This document shows, one piece after another, positions 11,204 through 21,634 of a stretch of DNA of 64,000 nt. Below the pieces are notes generated by a model. The model had not been told where the DNA came from. It did no database searches and saw only the letters and a program-made list of their open reading frames with translations. Made by a program: the position numbers and the translations under genes. This DNA comes from Ascochyta rabiei. Lineage: Eukaryota; Ascomycota; Dothideomycetes; Pleosporales; Didymellaceae. The stretch covers positions 496,001 through 560,000 of the forward strand of contig NC_082425.1 in NCBI RefSeq assembly GCF_004011695.2. The letters are read 5' to 3'. Positions within the stretch are counted from its first letter, which is position 1, and every line of letters starts with the position of its first letter.

Positions 11204-12242
11204 GAAATGGGGAGAGAGAGAGAGAGAGAGTCTTCAGGGATGACAACCTACTGAAGTATACCTAGTTCTCAGCACACTAGACTATTCGGTGTCCCCCACG
11301 CCGTCGTTTGGCGTCAATTGTATGTGCAGGCTTTGTCCGTATCAGACCGATTACGCTAGACTACCATATCTCTCTAATCAGCCAGCACGACGTAGTATAC
11401 CAATTACATACAGAGGGGGAAAACCCCCTCCATCTCTACCTCTACCTCTACCTCTGCCTCTACCTCTACCTCTACCTCTACCTCTACCTCTACCTCTACC
11501 TCTACCTCTACCTCTACCTCTACCTCTACCTCTACCTCTGCCCTGCTACGTTGCAGATCCACAAACAACAGCCATCGCAGGGCCATACAACAACCTCACG
11601 ACCGACAAAAACACCCACCCACCAACAAAACCCACCCTAAATCCCATTCCTTCAGAAGAAGCCCATTGCAATGCCCCCCCCTCTTCTCAACTCAACTCTT
11701 CTCCAAACACCCAAAGCCTACGAGTCCAACACCACCCCGACTCCCGACTCGACAGATCATCTCCCGCTCTACCGACAACATGTAAAGGTTGTGTAATGTC
11801 ACTGATGGAATCATTAGATCCTTTTTAATATAATTATAGAAAGTATTTAAAAGTAAAGTAAAGTGAAGAACTGAAGCTAATTATATACTTTCTCTTTATC
11901 GCCTAATACTGATAAAAATAGTCGAGTCCTCTGCGATACGTTTACAGAGTAGTTAACGCCACGTGGTAAGAGAGGGGTGATGATGTGTATTCGAAAGCAA
12001 GGTAAAGTAAAGGAATGAGAGTGTTCGTATGCAGTTTTTCCAGCGCCTGATGCTTATGTACCTAATTCAATGCAACACCGGGCCTCTCCAGACCCAAACC
12101 CAAACTCCAGAGGATGCGCTAATCGAGGGAAGAAAAGAAAAACGCCCCCATATCGTGAGTGTCACTATTACACAGAGGTTGCTGAGGCACTGGTCGAGGT
12201 TTCATCCTCGACTCAGGTAGGGGGCCTGCAAGGCTAGCTCGC
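11204..12242. repeat. Intergenic region with (CCTCTA)n array
   Basis: A (GA)n run sits at about 11213-11230. A hexanucleotide (CCTCTA)n array of about 19 units follows at about 11428-11542, including rare CCTCTG variants. An AT-rich stretch lies at 11820-11930. Open frames crossing the array code only Leu-Pro/Leu-Tyr or Glu-Val repeats and are not genes. The segment next to 12242 is the 3' flank of the Aurora kinase. Confidence 0.85.
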
Positions 12243-13542
12243 TCAGTCCGAGCTCTTCCTGAACTTGTCGCCAGAAGTGCGCTCGTAGGCTCTCGACGAG
12301 CCCTTGCAGTGCTTGATGATCCACGGATGTCTTTCGACGTTCTCGAGGGAGATGCGCTTCTCGGGGTCCAGGACGAGTAGCTAGTCGAGTCAGCCGTGTG
12401 TTCGTTCTTGGAGAAGGAAGGCAACCTACCTGCTTGATCAGATCCTTGGCCTCTGCACTCACGAAGCCAGGCACCGTGTACTCGCCGCGCACAATCTTGC
12501 GCTGTGTCATGACCTGCGTGTCCTCGAACGGCGCCTCGCCCACCAGAAACTCGTACGTCAAGACACCCAAGCTCCACAGATCGACCTTTTCGGTGTAGTA
12601 GTTGTCCTTGGACGCGCCCTTGAGCATCTCCGGGGGGAGATAGTCGAGGGTTCCGCACATGGTGTTGCGGCGGTTGTTGGGCGCATGCACACTCCACCCA
12701 AAATCCGAGATTTTGATCTCGCCGTGCACGCCCACGAGGATGTTCTCAGGCTTGATGTCGCGGTGCATGACATGCTTCTTGTGAAGGTATTTCAGCGCCG
12801 AAGCCATCTGGGCGACGTACTGGGCGGCCTTGGGCTCCGGGAAGCGCTGCTCGCGGCGCAGGTGCTTGTACAGCTCGCCCTTGCCGGCAAACTCGAGGAT
12901 CAGGAAGATGCGCTTGGCGTCGTGGAAGTGGCCGAAGAGGCGCAGGACGTTGGGGTGGGCGAGGTGCGACTGGATCTCGATTTCGCGGCGAACCTGCTTC
13001 TCGACCTTGCCCTGCTGGATCTCCGACTTGTGGAGGACCTTGAGGGCGCAGACGAAGCCCGAAGTGCGCTCTTTGGCGAGGTAGACGCGACCGAACTTGC
13101 CCTTGCCGAGGGGCTTGCCGATCTCGAACATGCCCAGGTGCCATTGCTTGGGGGCGGCGGGCTGTGTGTAGATGGCGCTGTCGGTGAGGGTGCGGCGGTG
13201 GCCCTCGGAGGGGCGCGCTGGCTGTGCAGAGGCGGCGGCGGCGGCGGCGGCCTTTGTGACGTTTGCGTTGACGAGCTTGGTGGAGTTGACGGCGGCGAGC
13301 TTCTGCAGCGGTACTTTCATGCGGTTGGCTGCCGAGGCCGAGGTCGCCAGGCCGGCTAACGATGCGGCGGTCGAGGGTGCAGGCTGGGGGTGCGTGTTAG
13401 ATACAGCGAGGCGAGGCGAGACAGGGCAGGCGGCGGCTACCTTGGCCTTGTGGTAGGAGGTCGTCGAGCCGAGCCGCTCGTCGTTTTCGTCGTTGACGTT
13501 GATGCGCTCGAAGGCGGCCTCGAGGTGCGAGACTTCGGCCAT
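12243..13542 (-). CDS. IPL1: Aurora-family serine/threonine kinase
   Basis: Mitotic kinase of the chromosomal passenger complex, controlling kinetochore-microtubule attachment and spindle events. Three exons: 13542-13441, 13383-12430, 12380-12243; introns 13384-13440 and 12381-12429; 397 aa. The N-terminal 125 residues are Ala-rich and low complexity. The kinase domain has [11 protein letters not shown] (Gly loop), CALKVL (Lys), HRDIKPEN (catalytic loop), DFGWS, and the Aurora-specific activation segment around [18 protein letters not shown] with the phosphorylatable Thr. The last exon supplies [17 protein letters not shown]. The first intron (57 nt) is a multiple of three without a stop, but it has GTAGCC...CTAAC...CCCAG and its removal fits the family better. 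It is divergent from TIP41. Confidence 0.95.
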
Positions 13543-13915
13543 GGCGGGTGTGAGTGCGTGCGACAGCCGGCACGCGGACAACGAAGAGACAGCCGGCACG
13601 CGGACAACGAAGAGACGCGCGACGGAGGGCAGGGCAAGAGGGCGGCGGTCAGGCAGTGCGCACGGGGCGATCGAAAGCGATTGTCAGTGTATGCTTTGAT
13701 GCTTTGATGCTTTGATGATGCTGGGATGGAAGCTGGGAAGCTGGGAAGCCGGGAAGCGTTCGTGCAGAGCCGGCTAGCCGTCAACAAGCGTGTTGGCCTG
13801 GCGACGATGGCTGGGACGTGCCGGCTCACCCCCACCGCCCCCACACTGGGCCGCGTGCCGCACCGTCTGCAGCACCGCCAGCATCAGACACACCCACCCG
13901 CACTGCACCGCTGCC
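13543..13915. promoter_or_regulatory. Shared divergent promoter Aurora/TIP41
   Basis: 373 bp between the two divergent ATGs. It contains a short duplication (GCCGGCACGCGGACAACGAA, twice, about 13568-13612) and a TTTGATGC triplication near 13695-13720. No named factor site is claimed. Confidence 0.5.
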
Positions 13916-14725
13916 ATGGCCACGCTCAATGGCGCGCCCGCCGACACCGTCGCCCCTGGCCTCGCCGACACGTCCATGACCACGCACGGCTTCACCATCA
14001 CCACGCGCAAGCTGCCCATCCTCAAGGCGGGCCCCATCGACGCAATGACAAAGGCGCTGGGCATCACCCCGCCCGAGATGATCTTCGGCGACAACCTCGC
14101 CCGGATCGAGCACCCGGCCTCGGGCTGGTTCATCGAGTTCAACGCCTTCGACGCCCTCGACCGCGTCGACAAGACGGGCGAGCACATGTTCCAGGTCGCC
14201 TACTCCACCGAGTGGCAGCAGAACCGCCAGAAGCAGTTCGAGGACATCAAGGAGGTCGTCAAGCCCTTCGACTGGTCCTACAGCACAGACTACAAGGGCA
14301 CCACCCCGGCCACCCCCGCCCTGGCCCCCACCCAGACGCCCATCCCCCTCGCCCTCCTGCGCCGCCCAGACCCCATCCTCTTCTTCGACGACGTCGTGCT
14401 GTACGAGGACGAGCTGGCCGACAACGGCATCGCCATGCTGTCCTGCAAGATCCGCGTCATGCCCGCCCGCCTGCTGCTGCTCGTGCGCTTCTTCATGCGC
14501 CTCGACGGCGTCGTCTTCCGCATACGCGACACCCGCGTCTTCGTCGAGTTCGCTACCCGCGAGGTCATCCGCGAGTACACAGCCCGGGAGGACAAGTACG
14601 AGGAGGTCCGCCGGAAGCTGGCAGGCCGCAAGGAGGACGTCCTCGCCATCATGCGCGACCCAAACCGCCTGGCCGAGCACATACCCATTGTCGAGCAGAC
14701 GCTAGACGGCGTCACGCTGCGGTGA
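13916..14725 (+). CDS. TIP41: TIP41-like PP2A/TOR pathway regulator
   Basis: 269 aa, single exon. TIP41 binds TAP42/alpha4 and PP2A-type phosphatases downstream of TOR. Family hallmarks are the PEMIFGDNLARIEH block, GWFIEFNAFDALDRVD, then W-x-Y-(S/T)-T-D-YKGT, and the central DPILFFDDVVLYEDELADNGIA region followed by the hydrophobic MPARLLLLVRFFMRLDGV segment and IRDTRVFVEF. The ATG at 13916 was chosen because the sequence from there begins a typical Ala/Thr-rich TIP41 N-terminus; the frame is open upstream but there is no family similarity. A Pro-rich insert of about 20 residues (TPATPALAPTQTP) separates the two halves. Confidence 0.93.
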   Translation: MATLNGAPADTVAPGLADTSMTTHGFTITTRKLPILKAGPIDAMTKALGITPPEMIFGDNLARIEHPASGWFIEFNAFDALDRVDKTGEHMFQVAYSTEWQQNRQKQFEDIKEVVKPFDWSYSTDYKGTTPATPALAPTQTPIPLALLRRPDPILFFDDVVLYEDELADNGIAMLSCKIRVMPARLLLLVRFFMRLDGVVFRIRDTRVFVEFATREVIREYTAREDKYEEVRRKLAGRKEDVLAIMRDPNRLAEHIPIVEQTLDGVTLR

Positions 14726-15469
14726 AGCACGGCAGTCAGGGCACATATAGGAGGGGATTCCTGCCGCGCAAAGGCTGTCGCGCGCGCCTACGTCTGACAA
14801 GACGAGCAACACGTAAGCCCAGCTGTCCGTCCACCTGTGCTTGTTGCTGACATGTGGTAGACGAAGCGTGCGCAGTCATGCATCGCCGTCGTCACTCCAT
14901 TCATTCAGCCTGTTTGCACAAGCAAAACAGTACCCATCACCTCCTCTCCGCAGTACCCGTCCCACGCAACCTCCTCCGTTCACGTCAGGAGCAAGTGTCT
15001 CGCGCACAGCCCACAACCACATGACGCTGCCGTTCCTGACCGTCAGGCCACCATCATACAATGCTCTGCACACGGCCAAGACAAAAGGCCGGTCCCTTGG
15101 GGTTCGCGTGGTGGGCACAGTGGGAGCAGTCTGGCCGTGGCGAAGAACAAGGGGATTGAGCATAGTGTAGCATAGTGTAGCACAGCGTAGTACAGCGTAG
15201 TACAGCGTAGTACAGCGTAGTACAGCGTAGTACATCGTAGTACAGTCGAAGCACCATCGAAGCACCATCGAAGCACCATCGAAGCACCATCGAAGCACCA
15301 TCGAAGCACCATCGAAGCACCATCGAAGCACCGTCCAACCCCTCAATTCCCATAAACAGACTCAACACAATCAACACCACCTACCTCTCCCCTCTCTCTT
15401 CTTCCTTCCTGGAAAGCACAAGGTCGATGCGAGCAGAGAGAAGAAAGAAAAAAGTAGAACAAAATAAAT
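14726..15469. repeat. Spacer with two adjacent minisatellites
   Basis: From about 15158 to 15244 there are about eight copies of a 10-bp unit (GTAGTACAGC and variants). Directly after them, from about 15246 to 15335, come about eight copies of an 11-bp unit (ATCGAAGCACC). The two arrays abut without a spacer. The remainder (14726-15157) shows no gene. Confidence 0.88.
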
Positions 15470-15552
15470 TGATTCGACCCAGACTTGAACTGGAGACCTT
15501 CAGTGCGCTAACGTTGTTAGACTGACGTGATAACCAACTACACCATCGAACC
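15470..15552 (-). tRNA. tRNA-Val(AAC) with 9-nt intron
   Basis: On the minus strand a cloverleaf can be drawn. The acceptor is GGTTCGA paired with TCGAATC plus discriminator A. The D arm has a GTG/CAC stem. The anticodon stem is TCAGT/ACTGA, and the T arm is TCCAG-TTCAAGT-CTGGG. The loop region between the anticodon stem halves is 16 nt. With anticodon AAC at 34-36 and A37, the extra 9 nt (ACGTTAGCG) sit exactly at the 37/38 intron position. T-rich runs follow the 3' end (minus strand, about 15448-15466), suitable for Pol III termination. CCA is not encoded, as expected for a nuclear tRNA gene. Confidence 0.92.
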
Positions 15553-15776
15553 TTGAATTTTTTGATGGTGGGAGGAATGTGGTGGGATATATTGTTGGTG
15601 AAAATAACAAAAATCGTATGGTAGGTGCTGTGGTGAACGGGCTGACATGTTGGGTGTATGGATTGGGTTGGTACGTTTGTTGATTTTAGCGTGATTGTTT
15701 ATTGTTTTATTGTTTAATTGTTCATTGTTGGGAGTCGATTTGTTCTCTCTTGTCGACTCTCGATTCATGACCTTTT

Positions 15777-15818
<42 letters not shown>

Positions 15819-15966
15819 ATCATTCCCCCTCCCTTGTGCCTGTTGCTTATCTTCTGCTGGTTCCCCTTTACCGCCTACTCGTCTTTCTCCCCTTTTTATC
15901 CTGTTACTTTTTCATTATTTTTTCATTATTTTTCCATTACTTTCCATTACTTCCCATTACTTCCCA
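15553..15966. repeat. Spacer with (TC)n and CATTACTTCC repeats
   Basis: A (TC)n dinucleotide run occupies about 15780-15815. A pyrimidine-rich tract with repeats of CCATTACTT (about 15910-15995) runs into the 3' end of the next gene. No gene seen. Confidence 0.8.
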
Positions 15967-16482
15967 TTACTGTCCCATTACGGTCCCATTACTTCCCCTC
16001 CCCCCTCCCCTTCTTCCCCTTTCAACCCCCCCGAGTCTCAGCTGATTCCGCTTCCCCAAGATCCTCAGCGTATTCGCGCGCTCCACATCCGCCATCGTCT
16101 CCCAGTTAGCGATGCGCGACAGCGAGCCGTCTTTGTTGACGACCAGCGGTCCCAGGTGGTCCAGCTTCACGCCTGCGCCGTCCACGGCGAGCTGTGTGGC
16201 GGTGGTGTCTGCGCTGGGCGAGGGGAGGGGGAGGGGCGTTTTTTCCTGCGGAGGGGTGTCGCGTTGCGGCGTGGCGCTGGGTGCGGGTTCGGAGGGTGCC
16301 GTTGGAGATGTCGCGGTTGCTGCGGCTGTGGGTGCCGATGAGGAGGACATTGTGCGTGAGGGTGCTGACGAGGAGGTCGCTGTGCGTGAGGGTGCTCGAT
16401 GCGTGTAGGCTGTTGGGATGCTGCGGGTTCTCAAGTGGGTTTGCAGACGTGCGAGGGAAGCGAGGTGTTTGGATGGGCTCAT
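15967..16482 (-). CDS. Small conserved protein with GPLVVNKDGSLSRIANWETM motif
   Basis: 171 aa. The N-terminal half is Arg/Ser/Thr/Ala-rich with almost no acidic residues for about 50 residues, resembling a mitochondrial presequence. The conserved core lies at about residues 107-150, with LDHLGPLVVNKDGSLSRI, then NWETMADVERANTLRILGKRNQLRL. I recognise this core from short uncharacterised proteins of fungi, plants and bacteria, without a known activity. The tail after it is Gly/Arg-rich low complexity and partly overlaps the repeat tract, so the true stop or a short 3' intron could differ. The ATG at 16482 is the first in frame. Confidence 0.7.
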   Translation of the reverse strand: MSPSKHLASLARLQTHLRTRSIPTAYTHRAPSRTATSSSAPSRTMSSSSAPTAAATATSPTAPSEPAPSATPQRDTPPQEKTPLPLPSPSADTTATQLAVDGAGVKLDHLGPLVVNKDGSLSRIANWETMADVERANTLRILGKRNQLRLGGVERGRRGGGRGSNGTVMGQ

Positions 16483-19400
16483 TTGATTTTTGATTTTTTG
16501 TTTTGCAGCTGGGAGTGCTGCGCTGCGATATGTAGCTTGGTGTTGGCTAGGGGAAGATTCGAGTGCTGTTCTAGAAAGCTCCGTGGCGTCCGTGCTTGGG
16601 CTGCGAGGGCGTCACGGTGGTTTGATGCTTTTGGTGATGAACGACGGCGCGGTCAGTGTTGCAGTGCAGTGTCTTGAGTGTTGGTGATCTACCGTGCATT
16701 TCTTGGGGTGTACCAACTATGAAGACTCGACGTGAAGTTTTGTATGGAAATGCTGGACGCGGCGATTGGCGACTCCAGCTCCCAAGTCAAACCTCGCGGT
16801 GTAGCAATCGCCGGGTCCAGCTCCAAAATCAAACCTCGTGGTGTAGGGCTTCTCAGCATTGCAGCGACTACGGCTCGTGCTTTATTGCTTCTATCTGACG
16901 ACTGCAGATGATGATTCCTGAGGGGACTCCAGGGCTTCTCATTCCAGCGAAGCGCATGCTTGCGTCTGGCTCATTCTGCAACGCAGAGATTGGCTGGCAC
17001 TGCTGGCACGCACTGTCACGCGTTACAGCTTCCCTCTTGCTGCGACGTGGCCAACCGCGAGATGCCATAAAAAGCTCATTCACAAAGCACCGCACCGCGA
17101 GTAGATTATGAAACAGATTCGGATCGGACATTCGCAGACCGCTTGCACTCGGCCAGCTACAGCCTTGGCGCAGCCACCTGAAATTTCGTGGAAGCAGTCT
17201 TCCGGTGCCGCGTGCGCGAGGCGCCCGACCAGGCTGCTCTGACCGGCTACTGACTTGCTTCACCGACATTGCGTTGCGACCAGGGTCTCAAGCAGACAAG
17301 GTGCCGTGCGTGGAGCGCGGTGTTTGGCCAGTCACCTGCACGACATTCTCGCTCCACGGCTCGCCGCTCCTTCCGAGTCGAGCTGGGAGGTGAGAGCCCA
17401 CTCTTTGCCCACATCCGAAATCATCCACTCCCACATGCGGGTATGTAACCGTGAGGTGGGACTGAGCTTATTTGGACTTCGTTGAAGATGCTGTCCTGTC
17501 TGTCCTTTTGCTGTCGCTTCTGGTGCGCCAGCTTTTGCGCTGCGAAGGCGCCAGCACATCAGGGTGCTCGTGCAGGCTGGGGCCATGGACAAGAAGGTGG
17601 CAGGGCATGGCGGCGGCCAAGGGTGCGAGAACAGCGCGGCTTCCCAGAGACGCTGCACTGGCTGTACCGTTTAGGCAATTCCATCGACATGCCCTGCAGG
17701 GAGTGGGATGAGAAGCGCGAAACACGTGGGGGCACGCTGGCGCGAAGCCGAGCCATGTACCGGCGCGGGCGCTCACGCCCCCGCTCACACACTCGAGCCC
17801 GTACAGCACGCAAAGCCCAATGAATCGTGGTCTTGGCCGAGGGGCAAGGGCACACGGCGAGAAATTTCTTTCGAGCCTAGCCGGCCAGCTGTTCCTGTCT
17901 GAGCAGAAGGCCTCGGCTTGACCATGTACACGGTGTGTTGAGTCGCAACAGACTGCCAAGCTAGGCAAGCCTGCAACGCAAAACCACAGCCATGGGGGAA
18001 TGCTACATCACGTCCTGCGCGCATCGGATGTGTCACACTCTGTCAGCAAAAGCCCGTGTCCGCGGTCGGGATGCCGCTTTGAGATGAGCATCGTCAGTCT
18101 TGGTATCGTGAAGGCGATACGCTAGCCGTATCGCACACGGGCATGCATAAGCTGACCGTGGCACTGGACAGAGGGGCTCGTTCAACAGCGTCTCGCAGGC
18201 ACAGGTGGCCAGCAGCAGCGCACAAGCAGGCCACCCGTTTCTGCTCGCAAAGCAAGTCATGACGGCAGCGGTGCAGCGCGAACCGTTTCGCGGCCAAGGT
18301 GTGCTGCGCTGCGCCGCTGCACCGCTGCACCGCTGCACGAAGCCTTCCATGCAGATTCGAGAAACGAGCACCGCTGCTGTCTGGTTCCGCGAGCGAAGCC
18401 CGAGTCCACGCCGTTGGCTGCCAGGGTGCCCTGTCGTCCGGCGCCAGAAGCTAACATCCACGTCATTCCTTCCCAGACTTTTCACCCTCCATGGAGGAAT
18501 GGAGGAGAGAAGCTCGGCAACGGCACCATGGTGGCATGGCCCATGGCGAATAGGTACCGCCAGTTGAGCAGCGGTCCACGCGTCGCTCACCTACACAGTA
18601 TTCAGATCGCCCAAGATTCCTGCCGTTCGGGAAACAAACCACCATTGCTTGCATGGGACGTGTTCAGTTTCATGGGCTGCGGCCGCGGGGAGAGCCTTGG
18701 CAGCCGAGGCCAGCCACAGCCGCAGCACCTCGTTCTCGTTCGGCAGAGTTGCTTGCTGCGCGGCCAAACTCTGAGCGCTGCCCTGAGCAGTCCCCTCACG
18801 CACATGATGCACAAAGGAAGTGCTGTCCAGGCAGCGCGACGGACGAACAAAGAGCAGGCGCTGCGCTGCGCTGCGCTGCTTGGTACGGAAAGGGTAGAGA
18901 CTATGTGGATGCAGCTACCGGATGACGCAGCGCCTAACGCCATTTGAGGCTCTTATCGATTTGCTGCCGTGCCTCTGTAGCGGGATGAAACCGCTCTCTC
19001 GAGCTGTCGATTCGTAGCACAACCCCAGACGGTCGTGAGCGAGCCCGGCACGACTCAGGCGCGCAAAGGGCGCGTAGCATAGGGTAGTATAGATTACATA
19101 CAGAAACACAATTGGGCGCGCCGCATGGCTAGCAGATGCCAAAGGGCCTATCGCAGCCTCGTAACGGGGTGTTGCAGGGGACGCGCGCACTTTGTGAAGA
19201 CAGGACGGACGGCATCGCGAGAGCAGCACACATTGTCACCTACTAGCACGTACACGGCACATGAAATGTCGTCGTCGGCTGCATCACGTGCATGTCGTAG
19301 TGCCGGTCGCTGGTAGCTGGTCCTTGGTCTCTGGTCCTTGGTCTCTGGTCCTTGGTCTCTGGTCCTTGGGACGCTGGCTTTTCTTTTCTTTCTCCACCAG

Positions 19401-20396
19401 CACCAGCACCCTGCCATTGTGCCGTAAGCCCACGGCGCCGCACGCGTTTGCCGCTCATCTGCCCTGGGAAACGTCTAGTGGGTCTCTCTCTCGCCTGGCC
19501 TTCCCACTTGCACTTGTCCTGCTTGCTCAGTGCTCACACGCTACGCACTACGCACAACCCACTACGCACTACGCACTACGCACAACCTCCTCCCCGGCAA
19601 GACCCGGCCACCGACTTGGCCGACCTGAGACAGAAGCAGGAATTGTGCGCGGGACATCGGCATCGCTGTCTCTTCACTCGCGCAAAAAACTTTGCCGGTG
19701 CGGTTTCACTGCCTACCCCCCTCCTCCAGTCTCTACCCCATCGCCAACAGCTTTTCGTGGGTCTCAGCTGTCTAACTGCTAACTGCTCGTGCCTCCTGCT
19801 CTCCACCTGCACCAACGCACCAACGCTTTATCCATCTTGGAGGCTGAAAGTGGGCCCTCGCTCCATCGCCCGCCCGCCGCACACACACGCGCGCCGCAGT
19901 CCCTGGCTCGCTAGAGAACCGCCCGAGCAGAGCCCGCAGAGCCCTCATCATAGCTCGCAGCACACTCTCCCCTTCACCACCTGACCGCCCGCCCCGGCCA
20001 CCACTGCTCCTCCCCAATCTCCTCCTAGGCCACTGTGGACACTGCCACTCACACCCGTCGCCCGCCACCAGTCGCCCGTCACCAGTCGCCTGTCCCCAGT
20101 CCCCCATCACGGAGTAGCTGCCGTCGCGTATCAGTCTCCATCCATCTCAGTCCCCCACACGGGCTCCACAAAGCTTCTTCTGTCGTGGACCTCCGCTGCC
20201 CATCCCCCTCACCCACCCTGCCCTACCCTACTGCCCACTCGGCGCATTACCACCCGTTGCACCTGTCGCTCCCGACACGCGTCGCTCGAACCTAGGGTTC
20301 GTCGAATGAGATCGTCACAGACAACACCAATTGGTCGCCTCTCTCCCCCATCAACACCCCTCGTACCCGTCTCGTAGCGCCCTGGACCTCGCAGCC
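16483..20396. other. Nearly 4 kb without a convincing gene; long upstream region of a C2H2 regulator
   Basis: Many short overlapping open frames on both strands, none with a recognisable domain, plausible splice structure or clear codon preference. The 3' third (about 19.4-20.4 kb) is pyrimidine-rich with CACTACG and CACCAGTCGCC type repeats, as expected for the leader and core promoter of the regulator starting at 20397. It may also hold an unannotated non-coding transcript; the sequence alone cannot show it. Confidence 0.55.
19318..19371. repeat. 14-bp tandem repeat
   Basis: About four copies of TGGTCCTTGGTCTC in direct tandem, within the long upstream region of the C2H2 regulator. Confidence 0.9.
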
Positions 20397-21560
20397 ATGG
20401 ACGCCCCCGACCGCTTCCGTCAGCCAGGCCTCCCCCAGTACCAAGGCTTGGGCCAGCAGCCCTACGGCGCCCAGCAGTCGCTGCCCACGCTGCCGCCCCT
20501 CCACAGCGCTGCCTCGTTCCCCTCGCTGTATGGCGGCCACCACAGCAACCCCCAGACGCCCCAGCCGCCGCACACGCCCGTCACCTCTGCCTCCAACGGC
20601 AGCAGCACCATGCCCCCGCTGCAGCACCCGCCGCTGAGGCCCATCCAGCCCTCGCCCTCGTACATGGGCGCCATGTCCTCGGCCTACTCGCAGGCCCCGC
20701 TGCTGCCCACCGCCGCTGCCCACAACACACACCAGATGGGCGGCCCAACACCTGGCCTGGGCATGAACCACCCCTCGCTGTACCCTCACCCTCCCGTCCT
20801 GGCGAACCAGGAGCCTGAGCCGGTGCATGTCGTCGGCCAGCAGGGCCGCCGCGGAGTCTTGCCCACACACCCTGGCCGGCCAGCTCCCGCCGCAGGAAAG
20901 GCGCCCACCACCGCGACAAAGAACGCCGACGGCAAGTATGAGTGCCCGCACTGTAACAAAACGTACCTGCACCTGAAGCACCTGAAGCGCCATCTTTTGC
21001 GACGTGAGTACCCTGTCGTCTACTGCTTGCGCACACGCTAACCTGGCCCAGACACCGGCGAGCGACCCTACCAATGCCACTTGTGCAAGGACACCTTCAG
21101 CCGAAGTGACATCCTGAAGCGCCACTTCCAGAAGTGCTCCATTCGCCGCGGTAACCCTACCGGTGCCAACCATCTGCAGCATGCGCAGCAGCACCTGCAG
21201 AAGAACCGTGCGCCCAACGGCACCGAGGCCACATCGTACCTCAACCACATCCAGGGCACTTCCATGCCCTACGCTGATGCAGGCTACTCCATGGGCATGC
21301 CGCAGATGCCTGCCGTGGGTGCCAATGGCTACGGCGGCGATCTGCCCTCGATTGCTGATCAACACTCCATGTCCGCCAGGACGTCGCGCTCCAACAGCTT
21401 GATCAACCGCCCTGGCAGCGGGGTCGAGGAGAACAGGAGGAGCATGTCCGCACTGGACACGTATGGCCAGGCGCGATTGAACTTCAACGACTATCGTCCC
21501 AATCCAATGTCCAACCCTGTGTCGCACGACGCCAACTCGTTCGCAGCACAGCAGCAACAT

Positions 21561-21634
<74 letters not shown>

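Noticed and set aside
11404..11640. Open frames of Leu-Pro, Leu-Tyr and Glu-Val repeats
   Set aside because: Pure readings of the CCTCTA array.
12685..13359. 224-codon plus-strand frame
   Set aside because: Antisense to the Aurora kinase domain.
13826..14680. 284-codon minus-strand frame
   Set aside because: Antisense to TIP41, kept open by GC-rich codon positions.
17332..18947. Many overlapping open frames of 60-185 codons in a GC-rich stretch
   Set aside because: No recognisable domain or consistent coding strand; left as non-coding.
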